Shown: positions 45,409-57,169 of the stretch, piece after piece
Numbering within the stretch: position 1 is the first letter of the stretch
Layout: every line of letters begins with the position of its first letter
Assembly: GCF_029168945.1 (NCBI RefSeq)
Contig: NC_083604.1
Span: 9,726,812 to 9,790,811 of the forward strand
DNA: 64,000 nt
DNA from: Cannabis sativa
Taxonomy: Eukaryota > Streptophyta > Magnoliopsida > Rosales > Cannabaceae
Direction: 5' to 3'
Position numbers and translations under genes: made by a program
Notes under the pieces: model-generated
Database searches by the model: none
Seen by the model: the letters and a program-made list of their open reading frames with translations, nothing else
What the model was told of the DNA's origin: nothing

Positions 45409-45904
45409 ATGAGACCAGAGCAAGTAGAACACATTGTTAGGCACATTAAAGCCTTAACAAGACTTCCCAAGACCCCACCCATGCATGAAGAAGACAAAGT
45501 GTTTAATAGAATTAACAAAAATACATGAGGGATTGATAAGATAATATACCACTAGAACTGTTTATTAAAGTCACATGAGAAGTATGTAGCCCGGATGCAC
45601 GCACTCAATATGCCACATGTCCAACGTAGTCTAAGAGAACTAGAAAAATCTAGGGCATGTCAGGATAGATGAAACCGAAAGATATAACCTACTTATGATT
45701 AACCTAGAGGATCAATACAAAATTACTGACACGATATACCATCGTAATGGCACTAAAGAAGAAATATATTATCAATCCAATAATGTTGTCAAGTCTGAAT
45801 TCCTTCAAAAGTTACCAATCTTGTCAAACCTGGTGTATTTAGAACTCGACTATATAGATTTTATAGAAGATATGTTAAAGAAATGGTTAAACATAAAAGA
45901 TTAA
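45409..45904 (+). pseudogene. Family A ORF1 (plus copy)
   Basis: Starts M-R-P-E-Q-V-E-H-I-V-R-H-I-K-A-L-T-R-L-P. An extra A near 45525 shifts the frame to a TGA. Later blocks (S-H-E-K-Y-V, H-A-L-N-M-P-H-V, and the open C-terminal half ending Y-L-E-L-D-Y-I-D-F) match the minus copy. Predominantly helical; family unknown. The N-terminal pattern M-x-P-x-x-V-x-x-I-x-x-L-x-R-L is shared with the family B ORF. Confidence 0.6.
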
Positions 45905-46859
45905 AATAGTGAAGCTGTATTTTATTTCATGTATTTATTTATTTATGTAATAAGGGGTTTTAGTATGGCTCCACTTTAGTTAGAATTTTTAGTGTAACTT
46001 CTTTAGCTTATTATCTTTTGGAATCCAAAAATAAATAAAGAAATTTTATTCTATCTGGTAAATATATAAAAAAAATATATCTTATGTTAATTCCTACTAA
46101 ATAGTTAAAGGATAAATTGTTGCAGATATAGGAGATATCTCTTAGAATTAAGGTGTCAAATGAAATAATACTTAAGATCTTGAGGAATCGAAAATCAAAA
46201 GCATTCTATCGCTTAAAGTGTACAAAAAGCTTGATTACCCTCAAGTGTACAACGAACTAGATTACCCTCAAGTGAAGAACCCGAAGATGGGGAAATGTCA
46301 AAAGGGTACAACGAACCAAATTACCCTATAGTGTCGAAGAGCGAGGACTTAGATTAAAGCACAATAAGTATCGATAAACCAAAGGTGACATACTAGACTA
46401 TCATTCTGAAGTAGAAATCAATAAGTTAGCCTCAAAATCTGAAAATATACCAACACCAATCCAAGCAAATGTAGAAATGACAATCGATTCTGAGGAAGAG
46501 GACCGAGAAGAAGACCCTGAAGAATCCGAAGCCGAGTCATGCGTGGAGGATAATTAGTAGTTTCGTTTAGCTTGTCCAATTTTATCCAAGGACAAGAGTT
46601 TTGTTCATATTCCAATAATCTAGTGATTATGTAAGTAGAGATTTATTATGCTTTTAAATAAATAGAGATTTTTCTTACAAGTGAATACTTCTCTTATGAC
46701 CAAAGTTAATTTTCTTTATGCATTAAGAACCCAACAAAATGAATAAGGAAGATATTTTCTTTCTCTACTTAGGAATTCGCTTTTAAAATGAATAAGCAAT
46801 ATTGATTTTGATGACGGGACTAAATTTTAAACCTAGACACCAAGAAGAAGAAGTACAAA

Positions 46860-47453
46860 ATGATTTTAGCATCTAAAGCGGCACCCAAAACACCGCGAGG
46901 CACTAAGAATATTTGTGACACCTTCTTAAATTAGTCAAACACCCAAAGATGAAGTGAGTGTTCAAAATAAGGTGGACAAATTTTTTGTCAAATTTGTTGA
47001 TGACGTTCTCTGTACCTCAACCAGTGGATGGATGTTAATGATACTTAAGGTTCACGCTGAACCGACTTAAGAAGACCCAACTTTACCCCAAATTTAAGAA
47101 ATATGAGTTCTGGTTAGAGAAGGTGACATTCCTAGGCCATATAGTTTTCAAAGATGGATTCGAAGTGGATGCTTCAAAGATCGAAGTGGTCAAAAGCAGG
47201 CCAGCGCCTAAGACTACAAGTGAAGTAAGAAGCTTCTTTGGACTAGCTGGTTACTACAGATATTTTGTTGAAGGATTTTCAAAGATAGCAACTCATCTAA
47301 CCAACTTAACTCGGAAGATGCAAAAGTTTGTCTGGTTAGATAAGTGTGAGGAAAACTCCCAAACACTTAAGGACAAACTAATAAAAGCTCTTGTATTATG
47401 TACAAGTTTATGGTGTCCTGCAATGCATCGAAATAAGGGCTAGGATGCGAACC
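46860..47453 (+). pseudogene. Family A (plus) RT fragment
   Basis: Contains F-V-D-D-V-L (the RT active-site motif), Y-E-F-W-L-E-K-V-T-F-L-G-H-I-V, and F-F-G-L-A-G-Y-Y-R-Y-F-V-E-G-F-S-K. Stops and a frameshift occur between these blocks. It breaks inside the C-x-A-S-K RNase H motif where family B inserted, and resumes at 53648. Confidence 0.8.
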
Positions 47454-48761
47454 TGTAATATCCAGTTTATACACATATATTGGTATTTGATATATTAAGT
47501 GTGTAATACAATTATATTGTAATTATAATTATTATTATTATTTGACTATATTATATATAGATTATACATTATGGTATTTGTGCACGTGTGTGTGCCATTA
47601 TGACATTTAAAAAATATGATATATATATATATATTATATAGTGATATATGGTGAAAATAGATAGTGAGGAATCAAATTAGTTATTTTAAATTATATTAAC
47701 ATGATTTTTATCTGATTATTTAGATTTTTATTTTAAAATTTAAACTTATTATACGATATCTCATATATACGTATATACTCATTATATATAAATAATTTAA
47801 GAACCCTAGAAGTCATAAATCTATCGTATTCTCATCATCTCTCAAAAGTATTACCCTCTTTATTTCACCAAATCAATAGTTCTAACCATAAGAGTTTCGG
47901 AGTCAGCGATTAACCACTCTTATCTGATCATCATTCTGTGTCTTCGAAATCTTGAGAGCCTAGAAGGTATCGTAAGAGTTAATTACAGTAGAGTTGAGGT
48001 AAGAAAAAATAATTATACTTTATACTTGTACTTTTTATATGGTTTGAGTACCTAATGAGATAGGTTGAATAAATTATATTGAAAATGTGAAATGTGATAG
48101 TTTTAGTGAAGTAGTATTTTGTCGATGGATTGTATATGGTTGTTTAATCATGTTTCAGGTACTTAAAAGTGGTTGGAAACCACACATGTATGGTGATGTG
48201 GTAAGTGAGACAGTGTACGTAAGGGTGCAGTAGTCATTGGTTATGCATTCTAGTTAAGAACGTAAAACACTCCAGATTTGTATGGAAGATGGAGTGTGAG
48301 TGTGAGTGTGTGATATTTCTGTATTAGCGTGGCTGCCTCTACTGAAAAACATGATGGGTTTGTTGTATGGTTGATGTGTATGATTGTGCTATGCTGGTAC
48401 ATGGTATTTTGTTTTTTCTTACTTGGCTTTGCAGCTCACCCCTTATTTACTCCTTATGTGCATATAAGCCTGTAAGCTTTGGGTGACAAGTTGAGTCTGG
48501 GCAGCATGGGGTGTATCTCTTGAGATCATGTAACTGGGTGTGGTCTTGACCATCTTTTATTGAAAGTCACTTTTAAATTATTAAAACATATTGTGGATGT
48601 TGTCGTTTAATTTTCTATTACATTTACTTAAATAGTATTACTTTATTTTCAACTGGGTACCCATATTTTGAAAATTGTTATTTTTTTTTAAAAAAGCAAC
48701 ATTAGTATCTTAACGCCAGTTTATTTATGTCACTTTATTTTAAGTAAGTAAGGACGTAACA
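47454..48761 (+). repeat. Family B LTR, copy 1
   Basis: 1308 bp, starts TGTAATATCC, ends GACGTAACA, followed by the primer-binding site AATGGTATCAGAGCC (48762-48776). The preceding five bases are GAACC. Nearly the same sequence is at 50625-51966, and the 3' part again at about 52545-53647. Confidence 0.9.
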
Positions 48762-48932
48762 AATGGTATCAGAGCCACATTTACATTGATCTTGAATTCA
48801 CGCGACATACACACTATCACTGCAAAGGATCAACTTATCATCAAGTATGTATGCATTATTTATGTTATGTCTTATATGTTAAGTTTGGTCAAATTCAATC
48901 TAATATTTATTTTGGGTTGTGTAGAGTTAATA

Positions 48933-49355
48933 ATGAATCCAAACGTAGTTAAGACAATTAAAGGCTTAAGACGCTTGCTGACATCTAACGAGAAAAGTAA
49001 ACTTAAGAAAATAATAGAGGATATGGATAAAATTAATCAAGGCATGGAGATAATTATGAGGAGAGAGCGTGTGTTGTTAATGGCACACGAGAAATATATA
49101 GATATGTCATACTCATTAAGGTGTGAGGAAGCAAGAGCTCACCTAAATTAAATATGGAGACAAGTGAACGGAATCAGTTATATTTTAGAACATAACAAGT
49201 ATAAAGAGTCAATTGAGAGATTCATCAACACTTTCTCTTTCCAGGATGTGCGAATGAATGAGCAAGGTGTGAGGACCTTGCTCAACCATAAGCTGGGCGT
49301 AAAATATCATGACTACTGCATTGCCAAATTAGTGATATATGGTGAAAATAAATAG
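48933..49355 (+). pseudogene. Family B ORF, copy 1 (one stop)
   Basis: After primer-binding site, leader and a likely intron (GTATGTATGC at 48845 to TTGTGTAG at 48924) an ATG opens M-N-P-N-V-V-K-T-I-K-G-L-R-R-L. The frame is helical and charged, with E-R-V-L-L-M-A-H-E-K-Y and I-W-R-Q-V-N-G-I. A single TAA at 49149 interrupts it. The end (after Y-C-I-A-K-L) runs into LTR sequence, so the original C-terminus and any downstream gag-pol are missing. Function unknown; see the related copies at 52138 and 31655. Confidence 0.6.
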
Positions 49356-50029
49356 TGAGGAATCAAATTAGTTATTTTAAAATTCAAAATTTAAATTATA
49401 TTAGCATGATTTTTATCTGATTAGTTGGATCTTTATTTTAAAATTTAAACCTATTATACGATATCTCATATATACGTATATACTCATTATATATAATTAA
49501 TTTTAGAACCCTAGCAACCATATATGTATCGTATTCTCATCATCTCTCAAAAGTATTACCTTATTTATTTCACCAAATTAATAGTTCTAACCTTTAAAGC
49601 TTCGGAGTCAGCGATCAACCACTCTTATCTGATCATCGTTTCGTGTCTTCGAAATCTTGAGAGCTTAGAAGGTATCGTAAGAGTAAATTACAGCGAAGTT
49701 GAGCTAAGAAAAAATAATTATATTTTATACTTGTGCTTTTTATATGATTTGAGTACTTAGTGAGACTGGTTGAATAAATTGTATTGAAACTTTAAAATGT
49801 GATAGTTTCGATGAAATAGTATTTTGTCGATGGATTGTATATGGCTGTTTAATCATCGTCTCTTATGACCAAAGTTGACTTTCTTTATGCATTAAGAACC
49901 CAACAAAATGAATAAGAAAGATATTTTCTTTCTCTACTTACGAATAAGCTTTCAAAATGAATAAGCAACAATGATTCTGATGACGTGACTAAATTTTAAA
50001 CCTAGACACCAAGAAGAAGAAGTATAAAA

Positions 50030-50624
50030 TGATTTTAGCCTCTAAAGCGGCACCCAAAACACTGCGAGGCACTAAGAATATTTGTGACACCTTCTTAAAT
50101 TAGTCAAACACCCCAAAGATGGAGTGTTCAAAATTAAGTCGAAAAATTTATTGTCAAATTTGTTGATGACGTTCTCTGTACCTCAACTAGTGGAAGGATG
50201 TTAAGGATACCTAAGGTTCACGCTGAACCGACTTAAGGACACCCAACTTCACAGCGAATTTAAGAAATATGAGTTCTGGTTAGAGAATGTGGCATTCCTA
50301 GGCCATATAGTTACCAAAGATGGATTCGAAGTGGATCCTTCAAAGATCAAAGCGGTGAAAAGTTGACCAGCGCCTAAGACTGCAAATGAAGTAAGAAGCT
50401 TCTTTGGCTTAGCTGGTTACTACAGACATTTTGTTGAAGAATTTTCCAAGATAGCAACTCATCTAACCAACTTAACTCGGAAGATGCAAAAGTTTGTGTG
50501 GTTAGATAAGTGTGAGGAAAACTCTCAAACACTTAAGGACAAACTAATAAAAGCTCCTGTATTATGTACAAGGACAAGTTATGGTGTACTGCAATGCATC
50601 GAAATAAGGGCTAGGATGTGTACC
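50030..50624 (+). pseudogene. Second copy of the family A RT fragment
   Basis: Duplicate of 46860-47453 with its own substitutions (for example a stop in V-K-S-*-P-A-P-K). Ends at the same point, with flank GTACC before the second family B LTR. Confidence 0.8.
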
Positions 50625-51966
50625 TGTAATATCCAATTTATACACATACATTGATATTTGATATATTAAGTGTGTGATACAATTTTATTGTTATTATAAT
50701 AATTATTATTATTTGGCTATATTATAGATATATATATATATATATTTATATTATGCATTATGGTATTAGTGCACGTGTGTGTAAGCCATTATGGCATTTA
50801 AGAAATATGATATATATATTAAATAGTGATATATGGTGAAAATAAATAGTGAGGAATCAAATTAGTTATTTCAAAATTCAAAATTTAAATTATATTAACA
50901 TAATTTTTATCTAATTAGTTAAATCTTTATTTTAAAATTTAAACCTATTATACGATATCTCATATATACGTATAGACTCATTATATATATATAGATAATT
51001 TAAGAACCCTAGCAGCCATATATCTATCGTATTCTCATCATCTCTCAAAAGTATTACCCTCTTTATTTCACCAAATCAATAGTTTTAACATTAAGAGCTT
51101 CGAAGTCAGTGATCAACCACTCTTATCTGATCATCGTTCCGTGTCTTCGAAATCTTGAGAGCCTAGAAGGTATCGTAAGAGTTAATTACAGTAGAGTTGA
51201 GGTAAGGAAAAATAATTATACTTTATACTTGTGCTTTTTATATGGTTTGAGTACCTAATGAGACTGGTTGAATACATTGTATTGAAACTGTGAAATGTGA
51301 TAGTTTCAGTGAAATAGTGTTTTGTCGATGGATTGTATATGGCTGTTTAATCATGTTCCAGGTACTTAAAAGTGGTTGGAAACCACACATGTATAGTGAT
51401 GTGGTAAGTGAGACAGAGTACGTAAGGGTGCACTAGTCATTAGTACTGCATTCTAGTTAAGAATGTAAGACACTCCAGATTTGTATGGAAGATGGAGTGT
51501 GAGTGTGTGATATTTCTCTATTAGTGTGGCTGCCTCTATTGAAAAACATGATGGGTTTGTTGTATGGTTGATGTATATGATTGTGCTATGCTGGTACATG
51601 GTATTTTGTTTTTTCTTACTTGGCTTTGCAGCTCACCCCTTATTTACTCCCTATGTGCAGATAAGTAAGCTTGTAAGCTTTCGGTGACAAGTTGAGTCTG
51701 GGCAGCATGGGGTGTATCTCGTGAGATCATGTAGATGGGTGTGGTCTTGGTCATCTTCTGTTGAAAGTCGCTTTTAAATTTATAAAACATATTGTGGATG
51801 TTGTCATTTAATTTTCTATTACATTTACTTAAATAGTATTACTTTATTTTCAACTGGGTACCCATATTTTGAAAATTGTTATTTTTTTTTTAAAAAAAAA
51901 GCAACATTAGTATCTTAACGCTGGTTTATTTATGTCACTTTATTTTAATTAAGTAAGGGCGTAACA
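50625..51966 (+). repeat. Family B LTR, copy 2
   Basis: 1342 bp, TGTAATATCC...GGGCGTAACA, followed by primer-binding site AATGGTATCAGAGCC (51967-51981). Collinear with copy 1; longer ATAT tracts. Confidence 0.9.
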
Positions 51967-52137
51967 AATGGTATCAGAGCCACATTTACATTGATCTTGA
52001 ATTCACGCGACATACACACCATCGCTGCAAAGGATCAACTTGTCATCAAGTATGTATGCATTATTTATGTTATGTCTTATATGTTAAGTTTGGTCAAATT
52101 CAATCTAATATTTATTTTGGGTTGTGTAGAGTTAATA

Positions 52138-52551
52138 ATGAATCCAAACGTAGTTAAGACAATTAAAGGCCTGAGACGCTTGCCTACATCTACCGAGAGA
52201 AGTAAACTTAGGAAAATAATAGAGGATATGGATAAAATTAATTAAGGCATGGGGATAATTATGAAGAGAGAGCGTATGATGTTAATGGCACACGAGAAAT
52301 ATATAGTTATGGCATACTCACTAAAGTTTGAGGAAGCAAGAGCTCACCTAGATCGAATATGGAGACAAGTGAACGGAATCGGTTATATTTCAGAACATAA
52401 CAAGTATAAAGAGTCAATTGAGAGATTGCTCAACACTTTCTCTTTCCAGGATTTACGAATGAATGAGCAAGGTGTGAGAACCTTCCTCAACCATAAACTG
52501 GAGGCAAAATATCATGACTATTACATTGCCAAATTAGTGATATATGGTTAA
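52138..52551 (+). pseudogene. Family B ORF, copy 2 (one different stop)
   Basis: Collinear with 48933-49355 and open except for a TAA at 52243, a site that is CAA (Gln) in copy 1; conversely, the copy 1 stop site is a sense codon here (R-A-H-L-D-R-I-W-R). The ancestor was therefore open over at least 130 codons. It ends in LTR sequence at the same junction as copy 1, so the internal deletion predates the duplication. Confidence 0.6.
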
Positions 52552-53647
52552 AATAGGTAGTGAGGAATCAAATTATTTATTTTAAAATTTAAAATTTAAA
52601 TTATATTATCATGATTTTTATCTGATTAGTTAGATCTTTATTTTAAAATTTAAACGTACTATACGATATCTCATATATACGTATATACTCATTATATATA
52701 AATAATTTTAGAACTCTAGCAACCATATATTTATCGTATTTTCATCCCTCTTTATTTCACCAAATTAATAGTTCTAACCTTAAGAGCTTCGGAGTCAGCG
52801 ATCAACCACTCTTATCTGATCATCGTTGCGTGTTTTCGAAATCTTGAGGGCCTAGAAGGTATCGTAAGAGTTAATTACAGCAAAGTTGAAGTAAGGAAAA
52901 TTAATTATGCTTTATACTTGTGCTTTTTATATGGCTTGAGTACTTAGTGAGACTGGTTGAATAAATTGTATTGAAACTGTGAAATGTGATAGTTTCGGTG
53001 AAATAATGTTTTGTTGATGGATTGTATATGGTTGTTTAATCATGATCTAGGTACTTGGAAGTGTTTGAAAACCACACATGTATGGTGATGTAGTAAGTGA
53101 GATAATGTACGTAAGGGTGCACTGGTCATTGGTACTACGTTCTGGTTACGAACGTAAGACACTCCAGATTTGTATGGAAGCTGGAGTGTGAGTGTGATAT
53201 TTCTGTATTAGTGTGGCTACCTCTATTTAAAAACATGATGAGTTTGTTGTATGGTTGATGTATGTGATTGTGCTATGCTGGTACATGATATTTTGTTTTT
53301 CCTTACTTGGCTTTGCAGCTCACCCCTTATTTACTCCCTATGTGCAGATAAGTAAGCATGTAAGCTTTCGGTGACAAGTTGAGTTTGGGCAGCATGGGGT
53401 GTATCACGTGAGATCATGTAACTGCGTGTGGTCTTGGTCATCTTCCGCTGAAAGTCATTTTTAAATTTATAAAACATATTGTGGATGTTGTCGTTTAATT
53501 TTCTATTACATTTATTTAAATAGTAATACTTTGTTTTCAACTGGGTACCCATGTTTTGAAAATTGTTTTTTTTTTTTAAATAAAGGCAACATTAGTATCT
53601 TAACATCAGTTTATTTATTGCACTTTATTTTAAGTAAAGGCGTTATA
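52545..53647 (+). repeat. Family B 3' LTR, 5'-truncated
   Basis: Matches the family B LTR from its GTGATATATGG block to the end (GCGTTATA). The following bases GTGCC (53648-53652) pair with GTACC before copy 2 and GAACC before copy 1 as a diverged TSD, and the host RNase H frame resumes immediately. Confidence 0.8.
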
Positions 53648-55262
53648 GTGCCATTGCAGAATGAGAAAGTAGTAGCGTACGCCTCAAGATAACTTAAGGA
53701 GTATGAGCAAAGGTATGAAATACACGATCTCGAGTTGGCAGCAGTAATTTTTGCATGAAAGATATGGAGGCACTATCTCTACGAGAAGAAATGTGAAATC
53801 TATACTGACCACACGAGTCTAATGTACTTCTTTACGTAGAAGGAACTCAACACAAGGCACAAACGATGGCCAGAGCTTGTTAAAGACTTTGATTGCAAAA
53901 TCTATTACCACCCAAAGAAGGCCAATGTAGTGCCAGACGCGCTAAGCAGATGCAATTATGCAACTTGGAAATACTGACATAAATGGAAAAGCCATTACAA
54001 CGGGAACTCCAAAGAAGTGGTATAGAGATGATTACAAAAAGACTAGCTTACCTTACTATTGTCTCAACGTTGCTACAAGAACTTAAAGATACACAAGTTG
54101 TTGATGAAATCTTACAAAAGAAAAAGAGCAGGCTTGCCAGATAAGGAGGTAGAGAATTTCTCTGTAGGTACAGACAACATGTTGAAGTATAAGTGAAGAG
54201 TGTGTATAGCCAACGACATAGAGTTTAAAGAAAGATCATGATGAAAGCACACACTACACCCTACTCGATGCATTTAGGGTCAACCAAAAATGTAGAACGA
54301 TTTAAAAACCATGAACTGGTGGCCAGTAATGAAGAATGATGTAGCTAATTTGTATCCTAATGTCTCACATGCCAACAACTTAAGGCTGAACATCAGAGAC
54401 CAACAAGAATGTTGCAACCCTTAAAAATACCATAATGGAAAGGAGAAGATATGGACATGGACTTTGTGACGGGATTACCCCGAACAACCAAGCCACATGA
54501 CTTGGTTTGGGCAACTATAAATAGACTCACAAAGTCAGCTCACTTTGTTCTGGTAAAGTCTACTTATAATGTAGAGCAATATGCTGACTTGTACATGCAA
54601 GAGATATTAAAGTTGCAGGGAGTTCCAAAGAGGTTCAGTATTCACCTCCAAGTTTTTGGAGGGTCTACACAAGGCAATGGGGATGCAATTAAAACTTAGT
54701 ATGACATTTGATCCCTAAACAGACAGACAATCTGAATGTACCATCCAAATACTCGAAGATATGCTTCAAGCATGTGCACGATGCTTCACTGGCTTGTGGA
54801 ATAAGTATTTACCACTAATTGAATTTTCTTATAATAATAGCTATCAAGCCACAATCAGAATGACGCCATATGAGATGTTGTATGGACGAAAATGTAAATC
54901 ACCGCTTTACTAGGATGAGATTGAAGAAAGACAGTATTTAGGTACAGAAGCAGTAAGAGAAGCTTTAGAGGTAATTGAAAAGATACGACAAAGGATGCTC
55001 ACTGCCCAAAGTAGATAGAAAAGTTATGTAAATCTGAAAAGACGGGAAGTTGAGTTTTTTGTATGGGACTTGGTGTTCTTAAAAGTATCACCAATGAAGG
55101 GGATTATGCGTTTTGGAGAAAGGAAAAAGTTAAGCCCAATGTTTATAGTTTGATAGAAAAGCGACATAGGAGTTGGAGACAAGCATGCAGAAATAGTACC
55201 CCAAGTTATTCTATGGTAAGTAAATTTCAAGGACGAGATTCATATAAGGTGGGTAGATTGTA
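53648..55262 (+). pseudogene. Family A (plus) RNase H-integrase remnant
   Basis: Continues the pol broken at 47453: [29 protein letters not shown], then the integrase core (M-D-F-V-T-G-L-P, near 54451; S-A-H-F-V-L-V-K), [11 protein letters not shown] and M-L-Y-G-R-K-C-K-S-P. Many frameshifts and stops. A GTGGGTAG tract near 55250 may be the old polypurine tract. No LTR follows. Confidence 0.85.
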
Positions 55263-56750
55263 GGGGTATTTGCGGTGCGGGTGGTACGGGTTGCAACTAT
55301 TTTTTTAAACCAAATTGCATATACAGTTTTTCTAATTTCTCAAACCGCAACTACACTGCAAGATCTTAAAGCCGCAAAATTCACACCGTGAAAATTCAAT
55401 GTATTGCAGTTTGAGCGATTTACACTATCATCATTATCGAATATTATAATAAAAATTTAAAATCAATCTATAAAGTTTTAACAATATAAAAAGTTTTAGC
55501 ATCATAATATATATACTAATCATCAAATCATTATATTGAATTGTCTCTAAAAAAATAATATAATGGCTCTTTGAACATTCTTCTCGTAGGAATTTATCTT
55601 AAATGAGGTTTTTGATCCTTTTTGTATAATCCTTATAAGCAAACTCTTTCAAATTGTGTCACTTGTGCTTCTCGTGTTGAAAACATTCAATCTTACAACC
55701 AACTTAGCTTTTCTCTACTCGCTGAACTCATCTTTATTAATACGAATCTCTAGAGGCCATTTTTTGTACGTACAGTGTATCCCGAGGAGGCTATAGTATA
55801 GGTCTTTCGTCTTGCTTGCCTATTACTTTATGATCAGTAAATTTGACTTACTCCTTTGGACTAAAGAAAGACTTAAATTCTAAGTCATGTGGGTATTATC
55901 CGAAATGCATTAAAATAACACATTAATTCTCTTAACATGCGAGCCTACTTATTTTCGGGTTCTTATACACGTGTCGCAACCATATTTACTGCTCGAAATA
56001 TGAGTACAACACCTATCTACTCACTCTAGGCCTCTCGATCTCACCCTCTCACTCTCAATGTCTCAATCTCTCCTTAGATTTCACCCATTCACTATCTCAC
56101 GCAGTCTCCTCAACTCACTGTCATCACAAGCAAAGCCCCCTCTCACCATTCACTGTAACAGGCATGTTTGGTAAGTGTTTTCCTCAACTCAAAACTCGAA
56201 CCCAACCTTAGTCAAACTCAATCAGTGCAACCCGACTCACACCTAGACCCATACCCACACTTAACCACACCCATGCCCAAACCAAAAACCTAGTCCTAAA
56301 ATGGGTGGCTTTAGTGTAATAGTTTGTAAAACCCAAGTCTCGAAACCCCGATCAAGCCTGCCCGATTGCAACCCTACCTCGATTTGCAGCTCTAAGTAAG
56401 TCGAGGGATTTTGTTCAATTTTTCAAGATATATTGATCTATTAGAGCTAAAAATCTCTTAAAACTCAAAGAACACATACCCATTTCAGCCATTAAAAGCT
56501 TAGAATACAGAATAAACACTTCCTTCTATAGTTTTTCGCCCCAAAACATTGATTAAGTTGCATTAAACATTATCAAATGCAAATTTGACATGTTCCATTA
56601 TTTTCTCCTTTAGAGCTCATTTGCTCATTAAGGAAATGACCATAAACTCTTTGAAGCATAATATGTTAAAAGAATGATCTCAAATGAGTCAATCATATGT
56701 ATATTCCTAACGTATATCTTCCAGCTAAATTTATTCTCAACTCTCTGCCT
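55263..56750. other. Intergenic with a hAT-like left end
   Basis: TAGGGGTATTTGCGGTGCGG at 55261 resembles the terminal repeat of hAT MITEs, and AAACCGCAACTAC occurs 80 bp on, but I could not find a matching right end. The remainder is C-rich near 56000-56300 with no gene recognised. The part next to 56750 is probably the 3' UTR of the minus-strand gene. Confidence 0.35.
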
Positions 56751-57169
56751 TCACTTGCCTCTGTCTTTCTTCTTCTTCTCATTACATGATTTCAACGCTT
56801 GAACTTCTGTTAAGCGATTATACATATACGTATATATCAAAGATTTAAACAAAGGAAAGAAAATGTAATACATTACACATAATTATACCTGGTTGGCAAG
56901 ATTTCCAATTCCTATTTGTGTTTACAAGACAATCCTGTAAAGCAATGGGGAAGGAAAAAGAAAAAACTCTAGGTTTAGGGTTCTACAATTTAAATACAAA
57001 TACACAATTTAGGGTTTGGGGGATAGATTTAAATTACCTGTAATGCCAAGTAGAGAGAAGAACAGTCTTTGAGTTGTTTCACATTGTCGTCGTCTTCGTC
57101 TGCATCACTCTGGTGAAGAGGAGGAGAAGGAAGTCCCTTTGGATCGAATTGGGGTTTATCAAGTACCAT
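56751..57169 (-). CDS. COA4: Twin-CX9C mitochondrial protein, COA4/CHCHD8-like
   Basis: Three coding exons on the minus strand: 57169-57038, 56934-56889, 56806-56751, all GT-AG, giving 77 residues. The N-terminal part is acidic and disordered (residues 20-30). Cysteines at 36, 46, 57 and 67 form C36-x9-C46 and C57-x9-C67, the helix-loop-helix twin-CX9C fold that is oxidised by the Mia40 relay in the mitochondrial intermembrane space. The segment N-W-K-S-C-Q-P-E-V-Q-A-L-K-S-C closely resembles the W-R-x-C-Q-P-x-V-Q-A-F-K-x-C of human COA4, a cytochrome c oxidase assembly factor; that is the basis of the name. The C-terminus is Lys-rich. A non-coding 5' exon and intron upstream (57170-57480) are likely. 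It lies head to head with the plus-strand gene at 57719. Confidence 0.85.

Larger units (their letters stand above)
45239..47453 (+). mobile_element. Family A gypsy relative, plus copy, 5' part
   Basis: Order: primer-binding site, leader, a likely leader intron (GTAAGTATT at 45310 to TTCTTAG at 45379), ORF1 (45409-45904, frameshifted), spacer, remnants of ORF2 (46140-46220) and ORF3 (46400-46557), a 3'-UTR-like spacer, then half of gypsy RT and the RT connection (46860-47453). The copy continues at 53648 after a family B insertion. The order matches the minus copy at 30027-34773, including the missing protease and first half of RT. Confidence 0.75.
46690..53041 (+). repeat. 3.2-kb tandem duplication of host gypsy plus family B
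   Basis: 46690-49859 is repeated at 49860-53041 (offset 3169 at the left, about 3205 at the ORF because of indels). Each unit holds the family A 3' spacer and RT piece, a family B LTR, leader and ORF, and part of a second LTR. The junction (AATCAT|CGTCTCTTATGACC) joins the middle of a family B LTR to family A sequence with no obvious homology. The two units carry different stop codons, so decay continued after duplication. Confidence 0.85.

Noticed and set aside
55261..56400. A complete hAT MITE
   Set aside because: The left end fits, but I found no matching inverted right end or 8-bp duplication, so I only mention the end.
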